NCBI GenBank assembly: GCA_030272585.1 | Contig: BSYQ01000009.1 | Location: 1,798,001 to 1,862,000, forward strand | DNA from: Bryopsis sp. KO-2023 | Lineage: Eukaryota > Chlorophyta > Ulvophyceae > Bryopsidales > Bryopsidaceae | Reading direction: 5' to 3' | Length of the DNA: 64,000 nt | Part shown: in pieces, positions 36,390 to 49,108 of the stretch | Position numbering within the stretch: position 1 is the first letter of the stretch | Layout of the letters: the number at the start of each line of letters is the position of its first letter | The notes under the pieces: model-generated | Told to the model about the DNA's origin: nothing | Database searches by the model: none | The model's input: only the letters and a program-made list of their open reading frames with translations | Made by a program: the position numbers and the translations under genes

Positions 36390-36936
36390 CCAGCGCATAT
36401 TTATTTCTTTGTCGTGTTTGTCTTCGTTCGTTGTTTTTTTTCCTTTCTGAATTAATGGGGAAGGGAGTGTTTTTTTCGCAGAGGGAGAAAAAAAATGTTT
36501 TGGGTATTTTTTTTTCCTTCCCCCTGAAGTCAATTTCTAGTTGATGGTTTTTTTCCCATTCGAAATTGAATCGGTGCAATCATCGATTTTTGTAACAGAA
36601 TTTTTTTCCCCTTTTTGTATCCTTTTTGTCTTTGGGTAGTTGATAAAAACTGACTGACCACTGAACAAAATCAAGAAGAAACAAAGTGATGCAAAATTTA
36701 CCAGCAACGAATCCATCGGGTAGTTAAAAATTGCCCACCAACTGAACCAGCATTTGTCTGCTTTCCTCTACTTTCAAAAAACGCTTTTTGGAGTAAAAAC
36801 ACTTGACCAGCCGTTCGCATGCACTGACAATGTCCATTTTGTGAAGGCGAGGTTTCCTTTGTATTACCTGGCAGCAGCCATCCAGCTGCTGCTGCTGTTT
36901 TTCTTTTTCCTGCATGGGGTTTTTAAACAGACTAAA
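36390..36936. other. Intergenic sequence between convergent genes
   Basis: This T-rich sequence lies between the ARID-ELM2-SANT stop and the PSMG4-like stop. I see no gene. Both 3' ends must terminate within about 550 bp. Confidence 0.5.
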
Positions 36937-37986
36937 TTACATCATTTCCATTAGCGCCTCGACCACCCGTTTCTCGATCAATTCCTGGAAAGGAAAAGTC
37001 AACTTGAGTATCGTTCGCACTTTTCCCAGCCTTTCATTCATATCATACCAATTTCACTAATTTATATCAAATATATATCGTAAAAGAAAAAGCTAGCAGC
37101 CGACAGAACATATATTTCTTTCTCCAAAGAATGTCATGATAGGACATGCTCAATTAATCAATCAATCGTTTTGGCCTGCATGACCCATTTCCACAGTGGA
37201 CAGGGTCAATCTGCACGAAAACATATGCGAGTGGTTTTAACGAGAAATGAACCAAATTTGATTTGGGTGACCTGCATGTGGGGTAAGTTCTGCGGCACAT
37301 TCAGCGAACACGACACTGGCTTGCGGAATCGAGCAGCTGCCACAACACATGCATCCAAAAGTTGGTACATTTAGACACATGAGCATCACATTCATCCATA
37401 CCCATCCATCATTCAAACAAACAACACTGGATTCTCCCAAAACTTGTTGAAGCAAGGATCAGTCTGGATACCAGACTGGGTGTTGAGTCATGCAGTCATC
37501 CAGTAGAATTCCACATAAAACACTTTTTTCTTAAATGGATAAGCACCATGAACATCTGTTCCGCACATGAAGACATGCAAACGAATCGGGTCGTGGATTG
37601 GACTCACGCAACCCTGCCCATTTCTCCACGCACCTAGCCTTTGCGAAAACGTTTCCGAAGCACAGGCGGCGCCGCCAGGCATCAAAGCCGCAACCGGCGG
37701 GACTTGCTCCCCCTTCGAAACGAAAAAAGCCAAGTGAAACCCCTCCCAAAACCTATCAAGTTTCTGGGGACGTCATATTATCTCGTTGTTTCTGATGCGT
37801 CGACGCGCGCCAGCTGTAACGTACCTGCCGTGGAAGTCCCGCCAAATACAGGTTTGAAAGCTGCCCCTCGTCAGAACCCACCCACACGAAGAGCTGACGC
37901 CCGAGATCCGTCAGTTGAAAGTGGATCGCGACGTCCAGAACTTCTTCGCTGAAGCATCGTTGTTTGATTCCCGACGCCAGCGTCAT
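36937..37986 (-). CDS. PSMG4: Proteasome assembly chaperone 4-like protein
   Basis: Four exons join in phase: 37986-37825, 37712-37634, 37336-37272, 36984-36937, giving about 116 aa, close to the human protein's length. Family-like segments run in order: a beta-strand core FQLTDLGRQLFVWVGSDEG, LSNLYLAGLPRQ, a loop with VPPVAALMPGG, TFSQRL/AARFRKPVSCSLNVPQNL, where PSMG4 has its QRLA..TGKQVFVSYNL region, and the C-terminal helix ELIEKRVVEALMEMM. PSMG3-PSMG4 heterodimers help assemble the proteasome alpha ring in the cytosol. The second exon's acceptor (TTCGAAG) is weak. The start ATG was chosen for length; the frame is open upstream. The gene is head to head with the coiled-coil gene, 303 bp away. 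Confidence 0.75.
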
Positions 37987-38289
37987 TGCTATAGATTCCG
38001 CGAAGAACAGCAGGACAGCGCTGCGAAGCGTCTTTGGCTCGCCAACTACCAAAGCCAGCAACACACTGTTTTGCGACTGTTTTGTTTTGTATGTACGGAA
38101 TGTACGATAGGAGGGGTGGTTTCCGAGAAGGTCACTTCAAAAACAGAAACGCAGACCGAAACGCCCCCGAATAAAGTCAAAACCACCAACAGAATGTAAC
38201 ACACCCGTCAGTTATAAAGCTCTGGGTAGTCATACAGGACGCGCCACAGGCTGTTCGAGCGTGCGTTTTCCACCGGTCGGCGTTGGAGG
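37987..38289. promoter_or_regulatory. Shared divergent promoter region
   Basis: This 303-bp gap separates the PSMG4-like (-) and coiled-coil (+) start codons, so both promoters probably lie here. No TATA-like or repeated motif stands out. Confidence 0.4.
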
Positions 38290-41200
38290 ATGGGGACGGC
38301 GGTTGGTTTTCGCAGTTCTCTCTGGCTCAGTCTTCTGCGGGTCGTTCGATCGGGTGAACACGTTGGTGGAACAGCCACCTTAGCAGACCTCCAGGTGCGT
38401 TACTCAGGCGATGAGTGTCGCGCGAATGAGTGGAAAGATACAACAGAGTATGGCGCTCTGGCGTCTGTGTTTTTCGCTCCACGTCGAGCGCTGATCCCTC
38501 GTTGGTAGTGTGGGGCTTGCGTTTCGGTGTGGTGCTATGACTCTGCTGGTGTTTTTGAACAAACTTCCTGAGTAACCTACAGTGTGGATATGAATGCTGA
38601 CCCACGAAATGAAATCGCTGTGTGGTTTTCTGCCAGTGGGAAATTTGGTCCCAAAAATGGTCCCTGTTCTTTGTGGAAATTCTTTTCCTTGGAGCATGTG
38701 TGGCCGTGATCCACCTGTTCAGAATCAACCTAATCAACAAAAAGGCACACCAGGAAACTTGCAGCGAGCTGGCGAAACACGACAGGGAGCATTTCAAATC
38801 CACTTGCAAGCTGCAGGACGCGATCGGTGACCTCAAGGTCATACAGCAACAAAAAAAGGATATCGAAAGGGAGCTGAAACTGGCAAAGGGCGATGTTGGG
38901 GTGAGTGTGGTCCGAACAGTGCTCATTTGGGATTTTTTTTTCCTTTCTTTTGATATTTTGAAAGATGTTTTTGGTCAGGGGGGGGGTGCTTAAATCGAGA
39001 GGCGATTCTTTATGAAATTGCTGTTGTGGAGCAGGTTCTTCAATCCCGTTTGGAGAAATCGGAGAGTGCCTGCAAGGTTTTGACTACCTCACTCAAGGCT
39101 AGCTCCGAGGAAGCTGCTGCAATGAAGATCCAATTGAGCGATGCCGAGGCAAGGGTCGACATTACCTCTGTTTAATTTTCATTTCATGCAAAAAGTCATG
39201 AAAACCATCTACTGGTGGTCTTCAAGCAATTGCTACCCCGTCCTCTAAATTTGTATTAAAAAATAAAATCAAAACATCTGTCATTGTACCTTACGTCTGG
39301 TAGGGGAAAAAGCCAGAGTCTGTGTAGGGATGTGCCATTTTTGCTCGCCTCCATTCTCAAAGTGGAGGGATTTTTTGCAATGTTTTTTTTCTTTCAGTAA
39401 CCGGTGGGAGCATGGCATGGTGAAAGAAGTTTAGAGTTGCATCGGTTTGGCAGAAACAATTGAAAAAGTGTTTTTCGTTTTTTGAAAATCTAGCAGGAAT
39501 GGCAAAAAGAATGCATCTCCTTGGGTGAGGAACTCAACGAGCTGCACGAGACCAACAAAAACAAAGATGAAAAAATCCTGGCAATGGGAGAAGAGCTGAC
39601 AAAGGCCGAGGTACAGCTTTCAAAGCATGTATCCCTTTCCTTTCAACTTGTTCTGACAAAAAATCCCATTGCAGCGTCCCCGCTCCTACAACCACCTTCA
39701 AGCAAAAAAAGTAGCAGCTCAATACAAGTTGGGGGCTGGGAAATCTGATGATTATTGTGTGGCGGTCTGTGTTGAAGGGTTTGCAAAGGAAGTGCAATAA
39801 ACTGCAGGCTGATAACAAGGAGTTGAAATCCACACTGAACAAAAAAGTTGCGGAGCTGAAGGTCGTTGAGGACATTGCGAAGGGTGCCCAGGTTTTTTGT
39901 TTTTTTCAACTAGCGAGGAAAAAAAAAAAGAAGAGAAAAGAGAATTTATGAAAGAAAATAAAAGATAACAGAAATGGATGATGTGTGGGATACTTCCTAA
40001 AAACTGGCAAGTTTCAACAATTTTTTGAAATCAGTTAATTTCGTTTTTTTTAGTTTGTTTGTTTTTTTGGGGGGGGGACTCTACATATGAATATAAGGAT
40101 ACCTAGGATTATAAATGTCTTTTTACCATGTCTGTTGAGATGATACGAAAGCAGGATGGCAGGATGTTCATTGAAGCAAACAAATTGAAGTGCTAAAGTG
40201 GTGATAATTACAGATGTGGAAATCACGATCAAACACCCACAGCGAGGACAAGGTCAGACTGATCAGCTCCATTCAGGACCACGTGAAAGCATGGAAAGCA
40301 CTCGAGCAAAAAAAGAAGGTGACTTCAATCACTCATCTTCCAGCAGCCGTTTTTCTTCCCTCCCCCCCCCCCTCCTGTGTTGCTTCATTTTGTATTGCTC
40401 GTGATTGTTGTTCGGTTTGTAACCCTCCCTGAATGGCGGATGTGATCGGTGCAGTTGTGGAAAGACAGGGCGCAGGAATTTGAGGAAGAAAAAAAAGCTT
40501 TGGAAGCTGGACTGGAAGAAGGGGTCAAAAAGTATGAGGAGCTGGAAGCTTGGTCGATCGTGGCCCATGAACAGGGAGCGAAATTGTCCGAGCAGCTTAA
40601 GGAAAAGGCCGCTGACCTGGCGGCTGCGATGGTCCACCTGGACAGTACCAAGAAAGAATTCGAACAAGTGAAGGGTGCATTGGAAATCATGGTGGTGGGA
40701 AAAAACGAACTGCAAAAAGAGCTCCAAAAAGTCGTCCGAGAACACGCTGTCAAGGAGGGGAAGCTTCTGGATTCCTTGACCAGCAGCCAAAATCATGTTG
40801 CAAAACTGGAGGGGGATGTCGAAAAGATGACCACCGAGGTCCAAGAAAATCAGAAATTGGGGGCTGAGCTTCGGTCGGCTTTGGAAAATGAAAGGGGACA
40901 GGTGTCTGAGCTTCGTTCACTCTTGGATGCTACAACGCTGAAGGTGGCCGAGGTGGAGCAAGCTTTGAGGGAGAGTGAAGGAAAGTGTGCACAGCTTGAG
41001 AAGGATTTGGCTCAAAGGGTGAAAGAAAATCAACTTTCGCTGAGCGATGTGGAGGCCCTCCATGAGAGCGTCCAGAAGCTCCAGCAGGAAACGATCAAAA
41101 GCATCGCCTTGGTGAATGCACTGACACTTGCTGAACGAGAAAAATACCAGGTCGGTTTTCGTCTTTTCTTTTTTGGTTTTACTGTTGTTTCTTGTCAGTA

Positions 41201-44036
41201 GGGCTGGATTATTGTCACCATCGATTTCCCTGTTTCGTGCTCCAGGGAGGGGGGGGGGTATGCTTGTGAAGGAAAAATGCTTATTTTTGTTCATTTTTTC
41301 TTGCAGGAGGAGAAATTACGGAGGCAGAAGGTGTGGAAATTTGCTGTTCCAGCGGATGTTGTAATTATGCTCACTGAATTGACACCAAACAGAAAAAATA
41401 TCTGGAAGTCAATGTGAAATAACAGCATTTTGGGGGTCACCACATCCACTTGCCAGGATTTTTGTTGAGCTTTCTTCAATCTGTGTGTTCTGTTTTAGTA
41501 TTCTAAATTCCAAAATTATGTTTTCATCGGTGGGGTTTGGGAGGTTTGGAGTTTGTCACCCTCAATTTTACTCCAGGTCATGGAAGGGGTCGGAAGCAAA
41601 CAGAGTGAAGAAGTCGATGCAGCTACCGAGGAAGTCAGTCAGACAGTCGAGGGAGATGCAGCTCCTGAGGAAGTTGAACAGACAGCCGAGGATGGTGCAG
41701 CTACTGAGGAAGTCAGTCAGACAGTCGAGGGTGATGCAGCTGCTGTGGAAGTCAGTCAGACAGTAGAGGATGATGCAGCTCCTGAGGAAGTTGAACAGAC
41801 AGCCGAGGATGGTGCAGCTACTGAGGAAGTCAGTCAGACAGTCGAGGGAGATGCAGCTCCTGAGGAAGTTGAACAGACAGCCGAGGATGGTGCAGCTACC
41901 AAGGAAGTCAGTCAGACAGTCGAGGATGATGCAGCTCCTGAGGAAGTTGAACAGACAGTCGAGGATGGTGCAGCTACTGAGGAAGTCAGTCAGACAGTCG
42001 AGGGTGATGCAGCTGCTGTGGAAGTCAGTCAGACAGTAGAGGATGGTGCAGCTACCAAGGAAGTCAGTCAGACAGTCGAGGGTGGTGCAGCTGCCGAGGA
42101 AGTCAGTCAGACGGTCGAGGGAGATGCATCTGCTGAGGAAGTCAGACAGACAGTTGAGGGTGATGCAGCTGCCGTACAAGTCAGTCAGACAGTCGAGGGT
42201 GATGCAGCTACCGAGGAAGTCAGTCGGACAGTCGAGGATGATGCAGCTACCGAGGAAGTCAGTCAGACAGTCGAGGGTGATGCAGCTACTGAGGAAGTCA
42301 GTCAGACAGTCGAGGGTGATGCAGCTGCCAAGGAAGTCGGTCAGACAGTCGAGGGTGATGCAGCTACTGAGGAAGTCAGTCAGACAGTCGAGGGTGATGC
42401 ATCTACTGTCAGTCAGACAGTCGAGGGTGATGCAGCTGCCAAGGAAGTCGGTCAGACAGTTGAGGGTGATGCAGCTACTGAGGAAGTCAGTCAGACAGTC
42501 GAGGGTGATGCAGCTGCCGAGGAAGTCGGTCAGACAGTTGAGGGTGATGCAGCTACTGAGGAAGTCAGACAGACAGTTGAGGGTGATGCAGCTACCAAGG
42601 AAGTCAGACAGACAGTCAAGGGTGGTGCAGCTGCCGAGGAAGTCAGTCAGACAGTCAAAGGTGGTGCAGCTGCCGAGGAAGTCAGTCAGACAGTCAAAGG
42701 TGGTGCAGCTGCCGAGGAAGTCAGTCAGACAGACGAGGGTGATGCTCAGGATGTCAGCAATGGCAATGACCTTGACAAAATTCCGGTTGCCACAGAAGAG
42801 ATCGAAACCGAACCCGAAATCGAGTCCAACAATATGGTGTGCATTCTGTGGTCGAGGGGAGGTTTGTGTCTTCAATACGTCGTCATATTAAAAAGCATCA
42901 TAGAATGTATTTTTAATAGAAAAGCATCAAGTTTTTGTTAACTTGAAGTCCCGATGTTTCAAACATTTTGTAATTTTTTTCCCAATCGAAAGAATTTTCA
43001 GAAACCTGAACTGAAATAGCCCACCTTGCCAATGATTTGCAAATCGGTTCAGCCTGGTGAAAAGAAAAGTCGTTCATGATATCACTCAGTTGCCTGCCGG
43101 TTTCTGTGGCTTACACACAGAAGCCTCAGAAATAGGTGCGGATGTGAAGTTGTGCGGATAAAACACTGAACTTTTCTCAAAAAACTATCGAAAGGGGGAA
43201 ATGTGGGGTCTTGAAGATTTACAATTAAATTTAAAAAAATCACGATTATTTAACTTAAGTGAATTGGTTTCTCTGTCGTTTGGTCCACGGATTCAATATC
43301 TTTTTTTTTGTCCTCATGTGAGCTCACGTCCAAAAGCCCCCCCAGCCAGAAACTGAGAAAAGAAAAAACGTTGATATGCACAGGAGATACACACATTGGA
43401 CAGACAATTAATCGCACTGATACAGGAACGCTGATGCACTCTCTGTCTGACCCTGATGCCAGGTGGATGAGACGTCCAATGCCGCTGCAGCCGGGGAAAC
43501 CACCGATGTGCAGCCCGAAAGTAAAATCAATGTCGACATCCAGATTATTGACGATAATGAGGTGTCATTAAAGCTTTTGGTTTTGGATGAGGGTAAAACC
43601 GAGACGGAAGCTAAATCGGGCAGCAGCGAAACCGAGGTCTGTATGTGCAGCTATGTATCACCTGTGTGTGCGTGTTTTTAACATAGTAAATTAGAATTAT
43701 ATGGTGGGGCTTTGCAGAAAAAAAATACATATTGCCAATATCAACTTGACTGAGGAGCCCAGCCAACATTATTCCACATGCTCCATCTATTAAAAATAGC
43801 AGTGTGTCCGTTTGAAGCTTCTAGAAAAGTTTTTTCTCTACTGTTGTATAATGGGTAAGAGTACCTTTCACCATTGTGCAATTCTTTTTTTCTTGCTCAT
43901 AAAAAAGTATGAGTTGCATCCAGCCTAGGATGAATGCAACCAAATGTTAATTCTTGAATCAAATGATAAAACTAAACCCCCCTAATTATTTTAGTAACAT
44001 GTTCGATTTTTGTTTTCGCAGGTGGTTTCCCCATAA
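38290..44036 (+). CDS. Membrane-anchored coiled-coil protein with 13-residue repeats
   Basis: Eleven exons, all with phase-0 introns, give about 995 aa: 38290-38394, 38637-38900, 39035-39148, 39494-39610, 39778-39891, 40214-40318, 40455-41150, 41307-41330, 41577-42836, 43463-43636, 44022-44036. One exon encodes only eight residues (EEKLRRQK). A single membrane segment (SLFFVEILFLGACVAVIHLF) lies near residue 50. About 500 residues of heptad coiled coil rich in Glu, Lys and Leu follow, then ~28 tandem copies of a 13-aa acidic unit of the type DAATEEVSQTVEG, and an acidic tail ending VVSP. The design suggests a tethering or scaffold protein projecting from a membrane. I recognise no family. Exon 3 may end at 39148 (GC donor) or 39154 (GT donor), and exon 4 has a tandem acceptor. 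Confidence 0.82.
41610..42750 (+). repeat. Tandem 39-bp coding repeat array (~28 units)
   Basis: The array lies inside exon 9 of the coiled-coil gene. Each 39-bp unit encodes a 13-residue acidic block: Asp-Ala-Ala, a Thr/Ala/Pro-Glu-Glu-Val step, then Ser/Gly/Glu-Gln-Thr-Val-Glu-Gly/Asp. Units near the 5' end alternate two subtypes (SQTVEG and EQTAED), giving a 78-bp higher-order period. One unit near 42405 is shortened by four codons. The frame is kept throughout, so this is protein sequence, not a CRISPR or satellite. Copy number is likely to vary between individuals. Confidence 0.9.
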
Positions 44037-45150
44037 ATGATTCTTCAAAAAAAATATCATCGAAGAAAAAACCCACATCAACAGAGCAGGGTCAGCCCTG
44101 ACTGCTACATCAATCACATCAAGGGAAAAAGGGAAAAAGAAAAATTCATCGTTATCTGGACACCTGCAATTTATACTATATTACCAGAGAAGCTTCTGGA
44201 GAAAAAATGAACTGAAAAGAAAGGATTCGAAAAACTGAAGGCACTTTTGATACACCCTCCAAACCTGTAACGGAGAGCAACAGGGGATGTCCCTTCCAGG
44301 AAAAAACTAAACAAGCCTGACAGGGGTGAAAAAAATATATATATTAACAAGAAGAACGCGAACATCAGAGGGGATGAGGAAATTTGGATGCCGATGGGGG
44401 TGATCTTGAAACGGAGGGTTACACATGAAATGCAGGTTTCCTTCTTGTTGGCCCTCTCTCTGTGGATTTTCTGTGTAATGATACTCTCTGACGCTCAGAT
44501 TTCAGCTGTCAATCTGTTGACATGCAACAGAGGCATGCAATTTCTCTTGATTGACCAATTACTATCGGAACATCTCCAGGTGGTGATTTTTTCAAACATA
44601 CTGGATTTTTTTTTCGGGGTTCAACCATGAACCATCACCTCTTCAAAAGTCGAATTTTTGCTCACCACTGGCCTCCCAACCAACCTTGAATGTCCAGCTC
44701 AAGGTCCACACCCCACCAACTTGCCAAAAAGGGGCCATCACCCCCCCCTAATTCTTAAAAAAATTCATAAGGAAATCCGACTATCTATGTGAGCACATTG
44801 TTTATCTCAACAAAACAGCTCATCAAGCCCCCCAACATTCACAAGATGCCTTCCAATTAATCGCAAAAGATAGACGTCTTGTGGGGGTGATTGACAGGCG
44901 GTCCCTTGATGAGTTGCGCGGAATCCCATTCAAACAATCCCACAATCAATGCTTTACAAAAAACGCAAGCTTGCATTTTCTAATCCCAATCACGAAAACT
45001 TTGCTACAAAATATCAGAACGCAAATAATTCCCACTATGCTAAATCAATCAGAGAAAACCGCACACGCGGTGAGTAAAAATGACTGCGCAGAAGCTCATG
45101 GCAGTCCCCAGGGCATAAAATTCCAGGGTCAAAATTCCAGGGTTCCACAG
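44037..45150. other. Intergenic sequence between convergent genes
   Basis: This lies between the coiled-coil gene stop and the F3 stop. It is AT-rich with short A runs. I see no gene. A frame at 44388-44630 has a hydrophobic stretch but no support. Confidence 0.4.
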
Positions 45151-47125
45151 TCACGCATTCATCAAAAAAACGGTGGTCAGAACGAGAGCTGCCCAGAGCT
45201 CTACCCGCAAGAGTTTTACGGACGGCCCGTTTTCAGATCTGAAACTAGTATTTTGTGCGCTTTCACGGCAGTTATCCAGTTGACCCTCACTCCCCTCGGA
45301 GCTCCCTGCCTCATTGCACCCAGCAACATCGACTGTGTCGACGAAGGAATTGCAAACGACTGTAACATTCTCCAACTCGAAATCGTTCAGGTAGCTTGGC
45401 GTCCACGTGTCCCCCTCTAGCAAGAAAGTCGGGAAGCTGGCGTTGAACTCGTGGAACACTACACCGTTTTCTGAAAACTTGCTTATCGAAAATGAAGGGT
45501 GCCGAGGTTCAAGAACTCCGAAGTCCCTGTTATCGAAGTCTGCTTTGAAATCGTCCGTTGAAGCAATGAATCGATCGAAGTCGATGTTGGATGGACATGT
45601 GTTGTACACGAGCGTTACGTTCGCCATTTGTACCCAAGAGTTGTGAAGGACGAAAATGTAGGGAAGAAACAGCGGCCACTAGAGAAACGAAACAACTCAT
45701 TAGAGGTTTTGTGGAAACAATGATCCAAAGAGAACACGAGGGCTTCAGTGCGTACTGCACAAAATCAAGGAAAAGATAGTAAGCGGGCAGGAGTCGTCGC
45801 TCCTGGGACGTTAGGGAGAGTGTTCATCTGGAAAGCGTCACGACCAAAAAAAAACTTTTTGCACGTACCTCAAAAAAGTAATCCTTGCCGCCACGCAACA
45901 AGATGGGCCAATCTGCTTTCGAGAGAAAGCCTGGTCCGAACCTTTCCATCTCTAATACCATGTTCGTGAGCTGGATGCTGAATCCTTTGAATGCCCTGAT
46001 CAAAAAGTCATCGATCGAGAAAACGAGGGTTGCGTGGTTCCCATTTTCTAAGAGCCCATCAATTGAAGCTTTTGTTCCACTTCTCTCGATGGGAAGCCAG
46101 AAAGTGCGCGACCACTTATGCTCATAAATCACAACACGACCAAGAAGCTGGATTTCGAGTTCCTGTGACTCGTAGAGCAAATTTCCAATCGCAGCAAGCA
46201 CTTGACGACTGTCGGCCTGCACCCAAACGAAATCATAATGAAACAATACTTGCTCGAAATTTCGTGCACGGTCTTGTGTTGCCAGGCTTCCTCACCGTGG
46301 AGACTTTCACGACCGGGATCGGTTCTGGCTCAGCACTGGACTTGCACTCTGTGGCACAAGATGTGGTGGTATTGTGAACGTAAATGCTGCCTGTAGACGT
46401 GTTGGGTTTCCATTCTTGAGGAAAGACGCATCCTTCCGAGTACAGGAATGTGTCAATTGCCTCTTGGAAGGCTTTATCTCGTTCAAATAAACAAGAGGCG
46501 ACACCGAGGGAGTCCCAAACCTGCTCCGTCGATGATATAGTCCCCCTCAGATCGTTCGAAAATGCAGAGCACACTGTTTCAGGAATGCAGCAGGTCACGT
46601 TGTGAAGATGGATCGATTGACCAGCGTTCAAGTGAAACGAAGCCAGAACACTGACTGTTCCTGAACTGGCAAGAGGGAAATGGTACGCGCCACGAATCTG
46701 CAGGTCATGGAAATGCAGTTCCCCGGATGGGGCGCCCACGAAGGCCAGGTCGGTGGCACTCCCAAGATCCAAGATCAACTTCGCTCCAGAGGTGGCCGGC
46801 CTGATGACGACCTTCATTCCCAAATCCAGATGGCAACAAGAATGGTGATTGAGAGATAGCAGGTGTATTGGAATCAATGTAATTGATGTTTGTTTGTTTG
46901 TTTGTATTGGAATCAGTGTGGGAGACTGAAATCCTATTTAAACGTGGCTAAATTTTTTTTATTGAAGAAATGGAGGCTGTTCATCTCGTGAATGGCTCTG
47001 TTCCTTATTCAATACAATCAAGTTGAAGCGAAAACATGAGAATTTTTCATTAGCAACGTGCACTACCCGACGGTTGATGTTTGGTCTCACGAATCCCCAT
47101 TCCTCTGATGAGATGGAAAAAGAAT

Positions 47126-47165
47126 CACAAGGCGGAAGGGGGGTACCGCCGACGCCGTCGCCGAC
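47126..47165 (+). repeat. Left 40-bp terminal inverted repeat
   Basis: This is identical over 40 bp to the reverse complement of 51789-51828. It begins at CACAAGG, just inside the AT target duplication, and runs into the GTCGCCGAC array. Confidence 0.92.
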
Positions 47166-47475
47166 ACCGTCGTTCGTGACAAGCGCGTCGGCGACGTCAC
47201 CAGGAGCGTCGGCGACGGAAATATGATGTGATTTTCACATCGGTTGGGGCAGTCACAGCGTCGCCGTCAAGTGTCATTCGTCGGCGACGCTGCGTCGGTG
47301 ACGGAGGCGTCGCCGACGGCATCGTTTATGGCGTCGCCGTCGAGTGTCATTCGTCGGCGACGCTGCGTCGGTGACGGGCGCGTCGCCGACGGCGTCGTTT
47401 ATGGCGTCGCCGTCAGGTGTCATTCGTCGGCGACGCTGCGTCGGTGACGGGCGCGTCGCCGACGGCATCGTTATG
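47143..47475. repeat. Left subterminal GTCGGCGAC array
   Basis: Many overlapping copies of GTCGGCGAC and GTCGCCGAC lie in a higher-order unit of about 60-70 bp, repeated roughly three times (for example around 47270, 47340 and 47410). Subterminal repeat arrays are commonly transposase-binding regions in DNA transposons. This role is inferred. Confidence 0.8.
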
Positions 47476-47754
47476 GCGTCGTTGAATGGTGAACCCATCC
47501 CAACCAGATTTGATTGTACAAATCATGTTAATTTTTAACATCAAGTGTGACCCCGACACCAAACCCAACAGCGCAATCCCATCAACCCCTTTCGCCGCTC
47601 TGGGAAATTCGACGCGGTGCGCGCGTGTGCGTCTTTCTGCGCTGTTGGAACAAGGAAAGGAGGGAAAGTGGAAAGTGAAGGGAAGTGGTAACGGCGGCGG
47701 TGCGGTGGCGGTGGTGTTTGCCAGCATTTTGGCCGAAGCTTGTGAACCCCTGTA

Positions 47755-47812
47755 AGGCTTCATTCCTGTTGTCTCCCTGTAAGGCTTCATTCCTGTTGTC
47801 TCTTGAAGACAT
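47755..47812 (+). repeat. 27-bp tandem duplication
   Basis: A unit starting CCCTGTAAGGCTTCATTCCT is present twice in direct succession inside the mobile element, just upstream of an exon-like segment at 47914. It has the look of a replication-slippage duplication. Confidence 0.8.
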
Positions 47813-47913
47813 TTTCCTTCGTGTTTCAAAGTTCGTGGATAGTTCGGGGCCTTCCCTTTCCTTTCCTTTGCTTCGTTTTTTTCTGACAGAAGACCTGTGT
47901 GTCTTGACAGGAG

Positions 47914-48916
47914 GCTGAGCTGCACAAATTTGTGGAGAGGCTGAATAAAGAGGGCCGGCTCAATTTCGACTCAGGGAAAGAGAAAGGAGGAGAGTTTGGT
48001 GAGGGTTATGTGACTTGCAAACTGTAAGTGATGCTTTTTAAGCTCGTATGCTGTTTTACCTTTGTTTTTCTTTAAAAATGCGAAGAAGTGGTACGTGTGA
48101 AGTCGGCTGGAACTCGTCAGTGACGGGTCGGCACCGCCATTCCAAAAGCGAACATCGCGTTCGAATAAATTTGACACATGTAGTTGTAAATAGAGATCCC
48201 AGCACACAATTGTGGTTTGCAAACATAATCACAAGATCCGATTGGAAACTAGGGTTAGGTTGACTTGGAACATCCTGAGCTGTGATTTCGAATGGCAGCA
48301 GGGTTTGAAGCAAGTATTTTAATGCTGTTGGGTTTAGGCCTCGAGTTTCTGGTGGATTTGTGGGGGGATCTCTGGAATTGATCAGGTTGAACCCCCAACA
48401 CACTTTCCATCTGCAAGCAATCATCAGTGTGCGAATGCACACTGTCCAACATAGCTTTGTTTTTTCCTGGCGGATAGTTAGCAACAGACCCCCATTTGTG
48501 GGAGGGAGGAAGCGACGACCAGCCCACAACAACGTTAACTGTGTTGTTCGTGTTACTGAAATTTTGCTGGTGTCCAGATGCATATTCATATGGGGCCTTC
48601 TGTTTGTTGCTATCAGTTTTATTTTTGTATATTCTTCTGTGTCTAGGAGAGTGAAGGTTCTGATTTTTTTTAATCTTTTATTTGTGTATGTGTGTGTTTT
48701 CTGTCGAAAAGGGGTAAAGTTGTTGATTTGGTTTTGCATTTTGCAGGTGCTTAATGACCATGGTCTTTTGGACGCCAAGGAGGAAGCAAAAGAGAAAGTC
48801 AAGACTGTCTGAAGTCCCCCCAAAAAATCCTTCAAGAAATATCGCAAATCACAGAAGTAATTCTGCGTGTATCTCCAAGAAAGACGTAGTTGAATGCGGT
48901 CTGTCAGAGTATGAAG
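47914..48916 (+). other. Unassigned exon-like segments inside the mobile element
   Basis: Two stretches bounded by good splice sites lie upstream of the prolyl aminopeptidase debris: 47914-48024 (reading EAELHKFVERLNKEGRL) and about 48748-48916 (basic, with WTPRRKQKRKSRLSEVPP). They can be joined in phase but resemble no family I know. They may be further captured host exons or remains of the element's own gene. Confidence 0.35.
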
Positions 48917-49108
48917 GTGAGAACTTGAAAAAAACATGACTGGCCTATGCAATCGCACATCCAAACAGGTGAAAGAAGGCAGGACTGTTGGTATGGAATT
49001 ATTCACAGTTTTGCAAAGGTTCTTGACCCAACAGAAAACATCGAATTAAAGAAAAAGCAAATGCAAGGGTGGTGATTGATGTTGGTAAAATGTTCTGTTG
49101 GTTTTTAG

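Noticed and set aside
39149..39154. Second GC-AG intron, in the coiled-coil gene
   Set aside because: A GT donor six bases downstream keeps the same phase, so the GC donor is not required.
41610..42750. Possible CRISPR-like or satellite array
   Set aside because: Units are contiguous, keep the reading frame and encode a 13-residue protein repeat in a eukaryotic exon. There are no spacers.
41568..42875. 435-residue Cys/Leu-rich open frame on the minus strand
   Set aside because: It is the antisense of the 39-bp coding repeats, kept open by repetition. The plus-strand frame has matching splice sites and joins the coiled-coil exons in phase.
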